Assembly (NCBI GenBank): GCA_023417885.1
Contig: JAEZED010000177.1
Location: 1 to 45,523 of the forward strand
Origin: Planctomycetota bacterium
GTDB taxonomy: Bacteria > Planctomycetota > Phycisphaerae > Tepidisphaerales > Tepidisphaeraceae
Direction: 5' to 3'
DNA length: 45,523 nucleotides
In this document: positions 14,518 to 23,228 of the stretch, piece by piece
How the letters are laid out: each line of letters opens with the position of its first letter
How positions within the stretch are numbered: position 1 is the first letter of the stretch
Position numbers and translations under genes: made by a program
The notes under the pieces: generated by a model
The model's input: only the letters and a program-made list of their open reading frames with translations
Told to the model about the DNA's origin: nothing
Database searches by the model: none

Positions 14518-15744
14518 ATGGCGATGCACTGGCAACAACCGCTCCCGCCGATCTACCGCGAGTTAACCGACGCGGAGCTGCGATTCCGCATCCAGGATGC
14601 GAAGGAGCGGCTCGGCAAGCGCCTCGTGATCCTCGGCCATCACTACCAGCAGGATGACGTGATCGCCTTCGCCGATCACCAGGGGGACAGCTTCGAACTC
14701 TCCCAGCACGCGCAGCGGCTGAAGGGCGTGGAGTACGTCGTCTTCTGCGGCGTGCACTTCATGGCGGAGACCGCGGACATGCTCACGCCGGAGAACGTGA
14801 GCGTCATGCTCCCCGACATGGGCGCCGGGTGCAGCATGGCGGACATGGCGAGCATCGACCAGACCCACGAGGCGTGGGAGCAGCTCGTCGAGGCATGCGG
14901 GGATCAGACGATCGTTCCCATCACCTACATGAACAGCTCGGCGGACATCAAGGCCTTCGTCGGCGAGCACGGCGGGGCGGTCTGCACGAGCAGCAATGCG
15001 AGGACGGTGCTGGAGTGGGCGTTGGCGGGGGGGGCGGATCAGGAGGCACGGAGGCACGAAGGCACGAAGGCACGAAGTGGGGCAGAAACGGAGAGCGCCT
15101 TGCCTTCCGTCAAGATCCTCTTCTTCCCCGACCAGCACCTCGGCCGGAACACCGCCGCAGCGATGGGGTACGACCCGGATCGCGACATGGTCGTGTGGGA
15201 TCCGCGGCAGGACCTCGGCGGCAATGACCTTCAGAAGCTGCGCGACGCGACGTTCATCCTGTGGAAGGGGCACTGCTCCGTGCACGCGCTGTTCCGCCCG
15301 GAGCACGTGGACCAGATCCGGGAGAAGATCCCGGAGGTGAAGGTGATCGTCCACCCCGAGTGCCGCAAGGAGGTCGTGGACAAGGCGGACATGGCGGGCA
15401 GCACCGCCTACATCGTCAAGCAGGTGAAGAGCGCCGCGACCGGCACCGTCTGGTCGATCGGCACGGAGGTGCACCTCGTCAACCGCCTGCGAAACGACCA
15501 CCCGGAGCAGTCGATCTACGTGCTGAGCGACTGCCAGTGCCTCTGCACGACGATGAGCCGCATCGACCTGCCGCACCTGTGCTACGTGCTGGAGAACCTG
15601 GTGGAGGGGAACGTGGTCAACGAGATCAGGGTGCCGCCGGAGACGCGCAGGTGGGCCCTCGTCGCCCTCGACCGGATGCTCGAGCTGAAGGGAACCGGCA
15701 ACCCGATCAACAAGCAGCAGCCGGCGGGGACGACGGTGGACTGA
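14518..15744 (+). CDS. nadA: Quinolinate synthase NadA with an in-frame repeat insertion
   Basis: 408-residue [4Fe-4S] enzyme condensing iminoaspartate and DHAP to quinolinate for NAD synthesis. Family segments are VILGHHYQQDDVIAFADHQGDS, VFCGVHFMAETADML, PDMGAGCSMADM, PITYMNSSADIKAFVG, FFPDQHLGRNTA, HPECRKEV and SDCQCLCTTMSRI, including the cluster cysteines. GGAGG precedes ATG 14518. Residues about 168-195 are an extra low-complexity stretch (EARRHEGTKARSGAETESALPS) encoded by a GGCACGAA tandem repeat, absent from ordinary NadA, which passes directly from TSSNA and the next helix to KILFFPDQ. The frame is kept on both sides, so the enzyme may still be active. No nadB or nadC is adjacent. 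Confidence 0.93.
   Translation: MAMHWQQPLPPIYRELTDAELRFRIQDAKERLGKRLVILGHHYQQDDVIAFADHQGDSFELSQHAQRLKGVEYVVFCGVHFMAETADMLTPENVSVMLPDMGAGCSMADMASIDQTHEAWEQLVEACGDQTIVPITYMNSSADIKAFVGEHGGAVCTSSNARTVLEWALAGGADQEARRHEGTKARSGAETESALPSVKILFFPDQHLGRNTAAAMGYDPDRDMVVWDPRQDLGGNDLQKLRDATFILWKGHCSVHALFRPEHVDQIREKIPEVKVIVHPECRKEVVDKADMAGSTAYIVKQVKSAATGTVWSIGTEVHLVNRLRNDHPEQSIYVLSDCQCLCTTMSRIDLPHLCYVLENLVEGNVVNEIRVPPETRRWALVALDRMLELKGTGNPINKQQPAGTTVD
15043..15077 (+). repeat. GGCACGAA tandem repeat inside nadA
   Basis: Four consecutive 8-bp units, GGCACGGA then three GGCACGAA, occupy 15045-15076. The unit length is not a multiple of three, so the frame survives only because the whole insert has a compatible length. 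Arrays of this type are familiar as intergenic repeats in planctomycetes. Confidence 0.85.
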
Positions 15745-15777
15745 CCGGCGGGGCAGACGAACAGCCTATCCCGCCGG
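15745..15777. terminator. Hairpin immediately after nadA
   Basis: CCGGCGGG (15745-15752) and CCCGCCGG (15770-15777) are perfectly complementary with a 17-nt loop and begin on the base after the nadA stop. They lie between convergent nadA and the GH38 gene, and could serve both. No T run is present. Confidence 0.45.
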
Positions 15778-15907
15778 CCGCAGCATTCCGGTACTGGAGT
15801 CTCTTGGCACCAAAGCCACGAGGACGCGCCGCCCGGGCACTGTCGGCCCTGTCCGAGCAAGGCGGCGTCGAGCCGGTGACGGTTCGAACCGGAACGCGCG
15901 AACGTCC

Positions 15908-18900
15908 TCACTCGGCCGCCCGCACGCGGACCGTCACGATCTCCCACGGCTTCAGCTCCACCGCGACCGCCCCGTCCTTCGCCCGCACTGCCGCGCGCCG
16001 CGCCTCGTCCGTTTCCGGCAGCTCCACGAGGTTCACCCGCTCCGCGGTGCCGACGCCGCCCGACAGCGCAGGGACCTGCACCGTCGCGGTCGCCGCGCGG
16101 CCGGCTGTCTCCCAGAGGCGGACGATGTAGCCGTCGCCGTCCTCCGCCCGCTTGAAGGCCAGCAGGCGCACGTCCGGATGATCGACCGCGACCATCGCCG
16201 CCACCGCGGCGCGCACGTCGTCGCTCCAACGTGTGCCGAAGGCCATGGCATGCGCGTTGGTCAGGTTCTCGCCTGAGGTGATCGCGAAGCGGAACCGCAT
16301 CGGCCCGCCCTGGCTGGCCTTGTAGTTCGTCTCCCAGTAGTTGTTCAGCGCGTAGCTGAAGATCCGCCCGTCGCGGATCGGCAGCTCCTTCAGCCACTTG
16401 TGCGTGTTGAGGTCGCCGAACTCCACCAGCGGGGCGTCGAGCGGCGTGAGGACGACCGACGCGCCCGTCGCCGGGTCGCGCAGGCGCACAAAGTCCTGCA
16501 CGCTGAACCAGTCCAGGCACGCCCGCGGAAGCCAGTCTCGCCCCGCGCGCACCACGGCCCCGCCCACCTCGTAGTCCAGTTCCGGCTCGCGCATCGCGAA
16601 CGGGAAGGCGAAGTAGAGGCTCTCCAGTTCATACACGGGCTGCTTCTCCAGGTCATATTCGACCTCGATCCGCCTGGCCCGCCCGTCGAGCCGCACGAGC
16701 ATCTCCAGTTTCGGGAAAACCTCGTGCGCGTAGCGCACCCGGAGGCCGCCCGGGATCGGGTCGATCCCCAGCAACCGCGGCGAGCTCAGCGTCGAGCCCA
16801 CCGCCAGGTCCTGGTTGTTCGGCGGGCGGTTCCGCTGCTTGCTGGCGTAAATGATCTGCCCGAAGCCCGCCTGCTCGACCGTCCGCGCCGGCTGATTGGC
16901 GGGGCGCGACCCTGCGCGCTCCGCCGCCGGCTGCTCGACGAGCTCGCGGCCAGTTTCAAGGTCGGTGATCGACGCGATGTGCCCGGTCTCCGGGTCGAGC
17001 TCGAGCCGGTAGTAGGGCGACGTGATCGTCGTTCCCTCGACCCGCACCTGCTCCGCCGCCGCGGTACGCTCCGGATGCCGCGCCGCCGGCAGGTGCTCGG
17101 CGGCGAGCGCCATCAGCGCGTCGACCTGCTCCTTCGCATCCGCCGCATACTGCGCCTTGCGGCGGAACTGTTCGAGGGCGCCCGGGTGGTCCGGCTGCGT
17201 GATCGACCAGGCGGCGCCCCAGGTGTGCTCGTCGTAGAGCAGCACGTTCTCCCACGCGTGACCAATCTCGTGCCCCGGGTACTCCGCCAGCTTCCCCTGC
17301 GCATGCAGGCCGGCGAGCAGCGTCTCGGCGAGCGAGAGGCGGCGGGCATTGTCGCGGTTGACGGCGGTGGGGGCGGCGCTGGAGGCGGCGCCGTCTTCCC
17401 AGTAAGCGCCGGCGTCGCCGCGGATGACCGGCAGCTCGTCGCCCGCCGTCTCACGGAGGCGCTCGAAGAAGTCCTGGTTCGTGCTCAGACGGATGCGCGG
17501 CCACTCGTACTTCGCGTTCCACGCCGCCACGACGTTCGGCAGGCGCTCGTCGAGCAGCACGTTGTCGCTGTAGGCCCCGTGCAGGTGGACGACGTCGTGC
17601 CGGTACTCCGGCCGGTCGTATGCCGCCAGCCACGCCGGCACGCCGCGTTCGGCGGCCTCGAGAGATTCGGTCAGCCCCGCGTGCCCGGCGTGCGAGTAGT
17701 GCCGGTGGATCATGGTGACGACGCGTGAGCCGTCGGGCCCCTCCCATTCGACCGGGTTCTGGTACAGGTCCTGCCCGAGCCGCCACCACTCGCTCCGGTG
17801 CGGGTTGAGCCCGAGCGAGAGAAACTCGATGCCGGAGCCCGCCAGGATCTGCGGCAGCGACCAGACGTACGAGGGCGTGTCCGTCATCGTCGCGGTCTTC
17901 AGGTCCACGCGGTGCGTGTGGGCGAAGTTGCCGGCGAAGTAGAACGTCCGGTGCAGCGCCTCGGCGGTGCACAGGCCGGTGAGCACGTTGGCGTAGGCGC
18001 CGTCGAAGCCGATCCGCCCGGCGCGCACGAGTTCGACGAACCGCTGCCGGTCCCGCTCGCTCGCCGTGGCCCACCACTGCTGGACGATGTAGGCGCTCTC
18101 GTTGCTCCAGCTGAAGTTCTCGAACCGCTCGGCGAGGTCCATCGCGCCTTCCAGGTTCTGGATGTTCCGGTCCAGCGCCTCGGCCTGCGTGTGCGTGTAG
18201 CCATTGTCGAAGTGCGCCTGCGGGACGACGTACAGCTCGAACTCGCGCACCGGTCGCTGCTCGAACGTGCCGCTCGCCGTTACGCCGCCGGCGCTAACCG
18301 TCACGGGCACCGTCCGCGGTGCCTCCGTGCGCGGCAGGGACACCGTCGCTTCGACGGGACCGTTGAGCACGCGGCTGCCTTCGGTCGGTAGCGTGACCTC
18401 CAGCGGCGCTTCGCCCGGCAGCTCGATGCGCGCCGTGACGGGCGCCTCGGCCCCGCGCAGCAGCGCCCGCACGCGCACTGCCTGCCCGCCCGCCACACCG
18501 GGAACGCCGTCCGCCTCCGCGCAGAAGACCATCGGCAGGGAGGTCACGTTCAGTTCCGTCACCGCCGCCAGCACCGCCTCCGGAGAGTGGAGCACCTCGA
18601 TGCCGTCGTAATACGCCCAGGAGCTCGGCCCGACCTGCTCGATCGACACGCGCACCGGCCCGTCGGCGGGCAGGGCGGATGCCGGGACGTCCATCTCCAG
18701 CACCACAGGCGCCAGTTCCTGGATCATCCCGTCGCGCGGGTTGAGCTGCCGCCCGCGTGGCAGGGCGAAGGTGCTCCAGATCTCCTGCCCCACGCTGACC
18801 TTCAGCCTCGGCGGGCTGTACGGATGGGCTCCGATGAAGCCGATGCGAAGCCGGTAAGTGCCGGCGCGGTGCGGCGGGTCGAAGGCGAAGGCGTAGGTGT

Positions 18901-19141
18901 ACGACTGTGAGCCGGCCCAGCGGTCGTTGACGCCAGGCTGGATCGTCGGCCACTCCTCGGGCGCGATGACGTCACGCCCGGCGTAGACCTCGACCGACTC
19001 GTCGATCGCCACCGCCTTGAGGTCAGCGGCGGAGCGGTCGATGCGGCCGATCCGCAGCACTGGCTCGAAACTGGGTGCCGCCTGCCTTTCGTGGCCGGGG
19101 TGGAGCGCGAGGAGCAGGCAGAGCGCGATGATGGGGGCCAT
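15908..19141 (-). CDS. Secreted GH38-like (alpha-mannosidase family) glycoside hydrolase
   Basis: 1077 residues with a short signal peptide (MAPIIALCLLLALHPGHE). Residues about 25-190 look like a beta-sandwich carbohydrate-binding region (AGTYRLRIGFIGAHPYSPPRLKV). The GH38 catalytic domain starts near 305 with VPQAHFDNGYTHTQAEAL, equivalent to the HxDxGYT zinc/substrate motif, and continues with the candidate nucleophile region ATMTDTPSYVWSLPQIL (Asp about 419). A DEHTWG segment (YDEHTWGAAW) and a C-terminal beta-rich GH38 domain follow. It probably trims mannose-containing glycans outside the cytoplasm. It is preceded on the same strand by a Gfo/Idh/MocA gene but separated from it by a terminator. 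Confidence 0.82.
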   Translation of the reverse strand: MAPIIALCLLLALHPGHERQAAPSFEPVLRIGRIDRSAADLKAVAIDESVEVYAGRDVIAPEEWPTIQPGVNDRWAGSQSYTYAFAFDPPHRAGTYRLRIGFIGAHPYSPPRLKVSVGQEIWSTFALPRGRQLNPRDGMIQELAPVVLEMDVPASALPADGPVRVSIEQVGPSSWAYYDGIEVLHSPEAVLAAVTELNVTSLPMVFCAEADGVPGVAGGQAVRVRALLRGAEAPVTARIELPGEAPLEVTLPTEGSRVLNGPVEATVSLPRTEAPRTVPVTVSAGGVTASGTFEQRPVREFELYVVPQAHFDNGYTHTQAEALDRNIQNLEGAMDLAERFENFSWSNESAYIVQQWWATASERDRQRFVELVRAGRIGFDGAYANVLTGLCTAEALHRTFYFAGNFAHTHRVDLKTATMTDTPSYVWSLPQILAGSGIEFLSLGLNPHRSEWWRLGQDLYQNPVEWEGPDGSRVVTMIHRHYSHAGHAGLTESLEAAERGVPAWLAAYDRPEYRHDVVHLHGAYSDNVLLDERLPNVVAAWNAKYEWPRIRLSTNQDFFERLRETAGDELPVIRGDAGAYWEDGAASSAAPTAVNRDNARRLSLAETLLAGLHAQGKLAEYPGHEIGHAWENVLLYDEHTWGAAWSITQPDHPGALEQFRRKAQYAADAKEQVDALMALAAEHLPAARHPERTAAAEQVRVEGTTITSPYYRLELDPETGHIASITDLETGRELVEQPAAERAGSRPANQPARTVEQAGFGQIIYASKQRNRPPNNQDLAVGSTLSSPRLLGIDPIPGGLRVRYAHEVFPKLEMLVRLDGRARRIEVEYDLEKQPVYELESLYFAFPFAMREPELDYEVGGAVVRAGRDWLPRACLDWFSVQDFVRLRDPATGASVVLTPLDAPLVEFGDLNTHKWLKELPIRDGRIFSYALNNYWETNYKASQGGPMRFRFAITSGENLTNAHAMAFGTRWSDDVRAAVAAMVAVDHPDVRLLAFKRAEDGDGYIVRLWETAGRAATATVQVPALSGGVGTAERVNLVELPETDEARRAAVRAKDGAVAVELKPWEIVTVRVRAAE

Positions 19142-19166
19142 GAGGATCCTGGTGCTGGGCGGGCGG

Positions 19167-19202
19167 AAAAAATCGCGGGCCGCCCCGGTACTGGGTCGGC
19201 CC
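19167..19202 (-). terminator. Rho-independent terminator after the Gfo/Idh/MocA gene
   Basis: On the minus strand GGGCCG (19202-19197) and CGGCCC (19182-19177) pair around a 14-nt loop. The stem is followed by GCGA and six T (19172-19167). An alternative CCCCGG/CCGGGG pairing overlaps it. It ends only 25 nt before the GH38 start, so GH38 must be promoted within or after this element, or by read-through. Confidence 0.6.
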
Positions 19203-19240
19203 GGGGCTTCGACTTTACAGGCTGACGGCGGAAGGAGCGA

Positions 19241-20614
19241 TCAGAGGTTCTCGATCTCCCACCCGTCGCGGTACTTGCGGCGGACGAGCTTGTTGGCTTC
19301 GTCGGAGTTGGTGAACTTCATCGACTCGGCGTCCCACAGCAGCGTCTTGTGCGGGAAGCGGGCCGAGATGGCGCCGAGGCAGAGCTGCTCGATCAGCGGG
19401 CCGGCCACCTCGAAGTTGCACTCCGTCTTCGTCCGGCCGAGGCAGGCGTCCACCCAGTGGTGGTAGTGGTTGCGCTCCTCCAGGCTCGGAAGCATCGGAG
19501 CCAGGTCGCGCTCCGACTCCTTGTCGAACAGCCGCGGCGGCTCGCCGACGTGCGTGATCAGCATCGAGCCGCGGTCGCCCACGACCACGCAGCCGTTGTC
19601 CGGCAGGTTCGCGTGCTGAGGAATGCCCAGCGCCTTGTGGTGCGGGATGATCCCGCCGTCGAACCAGTACATGCCGATGTCCTTGCCGTCGCTGGCATCG
19701 TTGCCGGCGAAGACGAGCACCGAGTGCTGGTAGGTCGGGAACTGGTCGTCGGTCGAGTCCTCGTTGTGGCTGACGACGCTCCTGGCGTGTCCGAGGTCCA
19801 GCGCGTAGTAGGCGGTGTCCATGATGTGACACGCCATGTCGCCCAGCGCCCCGCAGCCGAAGTCGTACGTGCCGCGCCAGTTGAAGGGGGCGTACTGGCC
19901 GTTCTTGTACGGACGCATCGGCGCCGTGCCGATCCACAGATCCCAGCTCAGGTCAGCCGGCACCGGGTCTTCTCCCTCGGGGCGCGGGTTGCCCTGGGGC
20001 CACCAGCCGGCGGGGCGGTCGCTCCAGCCGTAGATCGCCGTCACGCGCCCGACCGTCTGCTCGCGCAGCGCCGGGTCCTTCAGCACCGCAAGCGCTTGGC
20101 GCTTGGGAATGCGCGAGGCGTTCTGCGTCCCCATCTGCGTGACGATCTTCGGGTTGGCGGCGGCGACCTTCGCGAGCTGGCGCGCCTCGTAGATGTCGTG
20201 CGTGAGGGGCTTCTGCGTGTAGACGTGCTTGCCCATGTTCATGGCCAGCATCGTCGCGTGCGCGTGCGTGTGGTCGGGCGTGGAGACGTGCACCGCGTCC
20301 ACGTCGTCGCCGAGCGTTTCGAGCATCTCCCGGTAGTCGGCGAACTGCTTCGCGTCCGCGTGCTGCTCGCCCGCCTTGGCGACGCGGGCGCGGTCGACGT
20401 CGCAAAGGCCGACGATCGTCACGTCCGGGTGCTGCGCGATCTGGCTGAGGTCGGCAGCGCCCATTCCCCCGACGCCGATTCCCGCAACGCGAAGCTTTCG
20501 CCCGCCCCCCTGGGCGGGAGCGCCGCCCGGCTGGTTCTGTCCAAGCGCGATCGTGGGAACCCCGCTGATCGCGGCGGTGACGGCGGTGTACTTGATGAAC
20601 GAGCGGCGGTCCAT
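19241..20614 (-). CDS. Tat-exported Gfo/Idh/MocA family oxidoreductase
   Basis: 457 residues. The N-terminus MDRRSFIKYTAVTAAISGVP is a Tat signal of the kind common in planctomycete members. The NAD(P)-binding Rossmann motif is VAGIGVGGMGAADL, followed by VTIVGLCDVD. The family EKP motif reads HVYTQKPLTH, with the catalytic Lys kept (about 135) and the Glu replaced by Gln. The C-terminal domain has WDLWIGTAPMRPYKNG and DFGCGALGDMACHIMD, typical of this subgroup. It probably oxidises or reduces a sugar or sugar acid in the periplasm. CGGAGAG precedes the ATG. The adjacent GH38 enzyme suggests a shared glycan role. Confidence 0.88.
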   Translation of the reverse strand: MDRRSFIKYTAVTAAISGVPTIALGQNQPGGAPAQGGGRKLRVAGIGVGGMGAADLSQIAQHPDVTIVGLCDVDRARVAKAGEQHADAKQFADYREMLETLGDDVDAVHVSTPDHTHAHATMLAMNMGKHVYTQKPLTHDIYEARQLAKVAAANPKIVTQMGTQNASRIPKRQALAVLKDPALREQTVGRVTAIYGWSDRPAGWWPQGNPRPEGEDPVPADLSWDLWIGTAPMRPYKNGQYAPFNWRGTYDFGCGALGDMACHIMDTAYYALDLGHARSVVSHNEDSTDDQFPTYQHSVLVFAGNDASDGKDIGMYWFDGGIIPHHKALGIPQHANLPDNGCVVVGDRGSMLITHVGEPPRLFDKESERDLAPMLPSLEERNHYHHWVDACLGRTKTECNFEVAGPLIEQLCLGAISARFPHKTLLWDAESMKFTNSDEANKLVRRKYRDGWEIENL

Positions 20615-20745
20615 GTAGTGGCTCTCCGAAGGTATGGAACTGAAACGGTCCGGCCGCGCCCGCGGGGCGCCGGCGGACGATAGGCTACCGCCTCATCGTC
20701 AAAATCCAATCTTCATCCCCCGCACGGGTAATGAAAAGTCCGCCC

Positions 20746-20758
20746 CCCCGATCCGGGG
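20746..20758 (-). terminator. Weak hairpin after the MBL-rhodanese gene
   Basis: CCCCG and CGGGG make a 5-bp stem with a 3-nt loop, followed on the minus strand by GGGCGGACTTTTC, a short T run. It lies 32 nt past the stop of the MBL gene and would end the sulfur operon. Confidence 0.3.
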
Positions 20759-20789
20759 ACAGCCTGCCGAGGCGACGTTTCCGGATCAA

Positions 20790-22190
20790 TCAGGCCAGAG
20801 CCTTCCACGCCGTCATCCCGCCGGCGACGTTCGAGACCTGGTCGAAACCGTGCCGCCTCAGCAGGCTCGCGGCCAGGCTAGCGCGGTACCCGCTGCCGCA
20901 GATGACCGCCATCGCCCGGTCGCGCGGGAGCTCGCCGAGCCGCTGCTCGAGCTGACCCAGGGGAATGTGCCGGGCCTCGTCAATGTGGCCGGCGGACCAC
21001 TCCCCGTCGCTGCGGACATCCAGCACGACGGGGCGCTCCTGGTCCTGGAGCCGGCGCGCCAGGGTGGGGGCATCGATGAGCTCGAAGCGCGCGGTCGGCA
21101 GCCCCGCCTGCTGCCACGCGGGGATCCCGCCCTCCAGGTACCCTTCGATCGAATCGAACCCGACACGCAACAGGTGCGTGAGGGCGGCGTCGATATCGCC
21201 ATCGGCGCCGAGCACCAGCACGATCCGCTTGTCGGACGGCAGCACCCAGCCGGCCCAGGTCGGGAGATTGTTGTCCAGGCCGATGTTCAGGCTCCCCTCG
21301 ATGTGCGCCGCGGCAAAGGCCTCCTTGTTGCGCGTGTCGAGCACGAGGACATCGTCGCGGGCGGCCAGCTCCCGGGCCTGCTTCGGTGACAGCGCCCGGC
21401 GGCCGGGCCACTTCGACCGGTCGCCGAGGATGGCGGGGCCTTCGACGTTCACCTTCTTCATCCGCCGGAAGTAGGAGGGCGCCGCGGGCATCTCGCTCAT
21501 GAGCTTCGAGACCCATTCCTGCTCTGGAAGCGCCTTGAGCGACTCGTTGAAGCGGCGCTCGTAGCCGAGCGTAGTGGAATCGCGTGAGCCGATCGCCTTG
21601 CCGCAGAGGCTGCCGGCGCCGTGGGAGGGGTAGAGCTCCACGAAGTCCGGCAGGCCCGACGTCCGACCGAAGACGCTCTGGTAGAGCTCGTGGGCCAGCT
21701 TCTCCTGCTGCTCCTTCCCGAGAAGGTCGGGCCGGCCGATGCTGCCGACGAACAGGAAGTCGCCGGTGAAGAGCATCCACGGCTCCTCGCGCGAGCGGGT
21801 GGTGTCGTACAGCGCCCAGGTGACGTGCTCGGGCGTATGGCCGGGCGTGTGGACCGCCTTGAGCAGCAGCGAGCCGATCGGAAACTCATCGCCGTCCTGC
21901 GCCTTCACGTCGGCGTAGGCAGGCGTCCACTCCGGTCCGCCCATGGCGCTGCTGACGATCTGCGGCTTGCCGTCCAGCGCCGCCTTCAGCTCGCGGGCGC
22001 CGGAGATGAAGTCGGCGTGCACATGCGTCTCGAGAATGTGCGTGATCTGGAGCTTCTGCTCGCGCGCCACGCGGACGAGCTCGTCCACGTCCCTCAGCGG
22101 ATCGATGACGGCGGCGACCTTCGCCTTCTCGTCACCCACCAGGAACGACGCGGCGGCCAGACCGGGAATGAATTGTCGATGGATGAACAT
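20790..22190 (-). CDS. MBL-fold persulfide dioxygenase-like protein with two rhodanese domains
   Basis: 466 residues resembling CstB/ETHE1-type enzymes that oxidise glutathione or other persulfides. The N-terminal metallo-beta-lactamase fold (1-240) has the metal motif THILETHVHADFISG, then VHTPGHTPEHV and LFTGDFLFVGSIGRPDL; the HxHxD-F/Y form is usual in the persulfide dioxygenase group. Two rhodanese domains follow: one (about 265-355) lacks an active Cys (IVLVLGADGD), and the last (about 370-466) keeps it in AVICGSGYRASLA. It is the last gene of an operon with the rhodanese/DUF2892 gene (57-bp gap) and arsR, which supports a sulfide/persulfide detoxification role. Confidence 0.85.
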   Translation of the reverse strand: MFIHRQFIPGLAAASFLVGDEKAKVAAVIDPLRDVDELVRVAREQKLQITHILETHVHADFISGARELKAALDGKPQIVSSAMGGPEWTPAYADVKAQDGDEFPIGSLLLKAVHTPGHTPEHVTWALYDTTRSREEPWMLFTGDFLFVGSIGRPDLLGKEQQEKLAHELYQSVFGRTSGLPDFVELYPSHGAGSLCGKAIGSRDSTTLGYERRFNESLKALPEQEWVSKLMSEMPAAPSYFRRMKKVNVEGPAILGDRSKWPGRRALSPKQARELAARDDVLVLDTRNKEAFAAAHIEGSLNIGLDNNLPTWAGWVLPSDKRIVLVLGADGDIDAALTHLLRVGFDSIEGYLEGGIPAWQQAGLPTARFELIDAPTLARRLQDQERPVVLDVRSDGEWSAGHIDEARHIPLGQLEQRLGELPRDRAMAVICGSGYRASLAASLLRRHGFDQVSNVAGGMTAWKALA

Positions 22191-22247
22191 GGCTGCTTTG
22201 GATGAGGGGAGGAGGTCGTGTTCGGCCGGACTCGAAGCGACGAAGGA

Positions 22248-22838
22248 TCAGGATGTTGCCGGCGCGCCGGCCGGGGCGGTCGCGGGCGTCGGGCAGAGCA
22301 TCTCCGCCGGATCGACCCATGCCTGGTTCCACGGCATCTTCCCAAGCACGAAGGCCATGCCGCAAGCACCGGTGACGCCGGCGAAGACGAGGCCCGCGCC
22401 GACGAAAGCGCTCAGGAAAAGGAAGCCAGGGTGCACGAACCAGCCCAGCAGCAGCCCTGTCAGCACAAGAATCCCCGCGCCGATGCGCACCTGGCGCTCC
22501 AGGCTGATCACCTGCCGGCCCCGCTTCACCGGAAGGCCCTCGGATTCCCACGCGCTGGTCCCGCCTTCGACGACCACGGCATCGACACCGGCGGCACCGA
22601 GCTTCCGGGCCGCCTGCGCCGCGCGAGCGCCGGACTGGCAAAGAAGGTAGACCGGCGCATCGCCCGCGCACGCGCCGCGCACGGCGTCGGCGTCGAGCCG
22701 GTCCAGCGGCATGAGCCGCGCCCCGTCGGCGTGCACCCGGGAGAACTCTCCGGGCGTGCGGACATCAATGAGCAGAAGGCCCTGCTTCTGACCCCGCAGG
22801 GCGTGCAGTTCGGTCGGGTGAATCGTTGCGGATTCCAT
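22248..22838 (-). CDS. YgaP-like rhodanese with C-terminal DUF2892 membrane domain
   Basis: 196 residues. The rhodanese domain (1-105) begins with ATIHPTELHAL and LLLIDVRTPGEFSRVHADGA and has the active-site loop LLCQSGARAAQAA (catalytic Cys about 72). It is followed by a DUF2892 membrane pair (RQVRIGAGILVLTGLLLGWF and FLSAFVGAGLVFAGVTGACGMA). The same architecture occurs in E. coli YgaP, a membrane sulfurtransferase controlled by an ArsR-type regulator (YgaV). The DUF2892 end keeps the GACGMA Cys region. It starts 24 bp after the arsR stop, so the two are almost certainly cotranscribed. Confidence 0.85.
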   Translation of the reverse strand: MESATIHPTELHALRGQKQGLLLIDVRTPGEFSRVHADGARLMPLDRLDADAVRGACAGDAPVYLLCQSGARAAQAARKLGAAGVDAVVVEGGTSAWESEGLPVKRGRQVISLERQVRIGAGILVLTGLLLGWFVHPGFLFLSAFVGAGLVFAGVTGACGMAFVLGKMPWNQAWVDPAEMLCPTPATAPAGAPATS

Positions 22839-22862
22839 GTCGTGCCTCCGAACGGGAGTTGT

Positions 22863-23228
22863 TCAGGCGATCCGGCGCCGTCTGCCGCTCGCCGGCGCGG
22901 GCCCGAGCACAGCCTCGTGCTGGAGCCGCGCGTGGCGACGGACACCGTCGCAGACGATGGCGCACAGGTCGAAGACAGACTCGTCCGCCACGCGGTAGAT
23001 CGTCTGCGTGCCGTCACGCCGGCTTTCGACGAGTCCGACCTGCTTCAGCGAGGCCAGGTGCTTGGAGGCCGAGGCCTGCCCCAGCCCGCAGTCGGCGGCC
23101 AGGGTGCCCACGTTCGCCTCGCCCATCTGGAGGCGAAGCAGCAGGGCAATCCGGCGCTCGTCCGCCAGCGCACGCAGGCGCTCGGCGACGCGGCCAATCA
23201 TCTCAGGTGTCAACGGCGAACGAGCCAT
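22863..23228 (-). CDS. ArsR-family transcriptional regulator, probably sulfur-responsive
   Basis: 121 residues with a winged helix-turn-helix: RRIALLLRLQMGEANVGTLA, recognition region GLGQASASKHLASLKQVGLV, wing ESRRDGTQTIYRVAD. Cys residues occur in AADCGLGQ (recognition-helix approach) and in the C-terminal helix FDLCAIVCDGV. The C-terminal Cys lines up with the second redox Cys of BigR/SqrR-type persulfide sensors, but the first BigR Cys is not in the same place. It probably represses its own operon with the two rhodanese genes; an 18-bp palindrome sits between its start codon and its -10. I infer reactive-sulfur sensing from context. Confidence 0.82.
   Translation of the reverse strand: MARSPLTPEMIGRVAERLRALADERRIALLLRLQMGEANVGTLAADCGLGQASASKHLASLKQVGLVESRRDGTQTIYRVADESVFDLCAIVCDGVRRHARLQHEAVLGPAPASGRRRRIA

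Noticed and set aside
15001..15110. Frameshift in nadA at the repeat
   Set aside because: Conserved NadA segments on both sides are in the same frame, so the insert is in frame.
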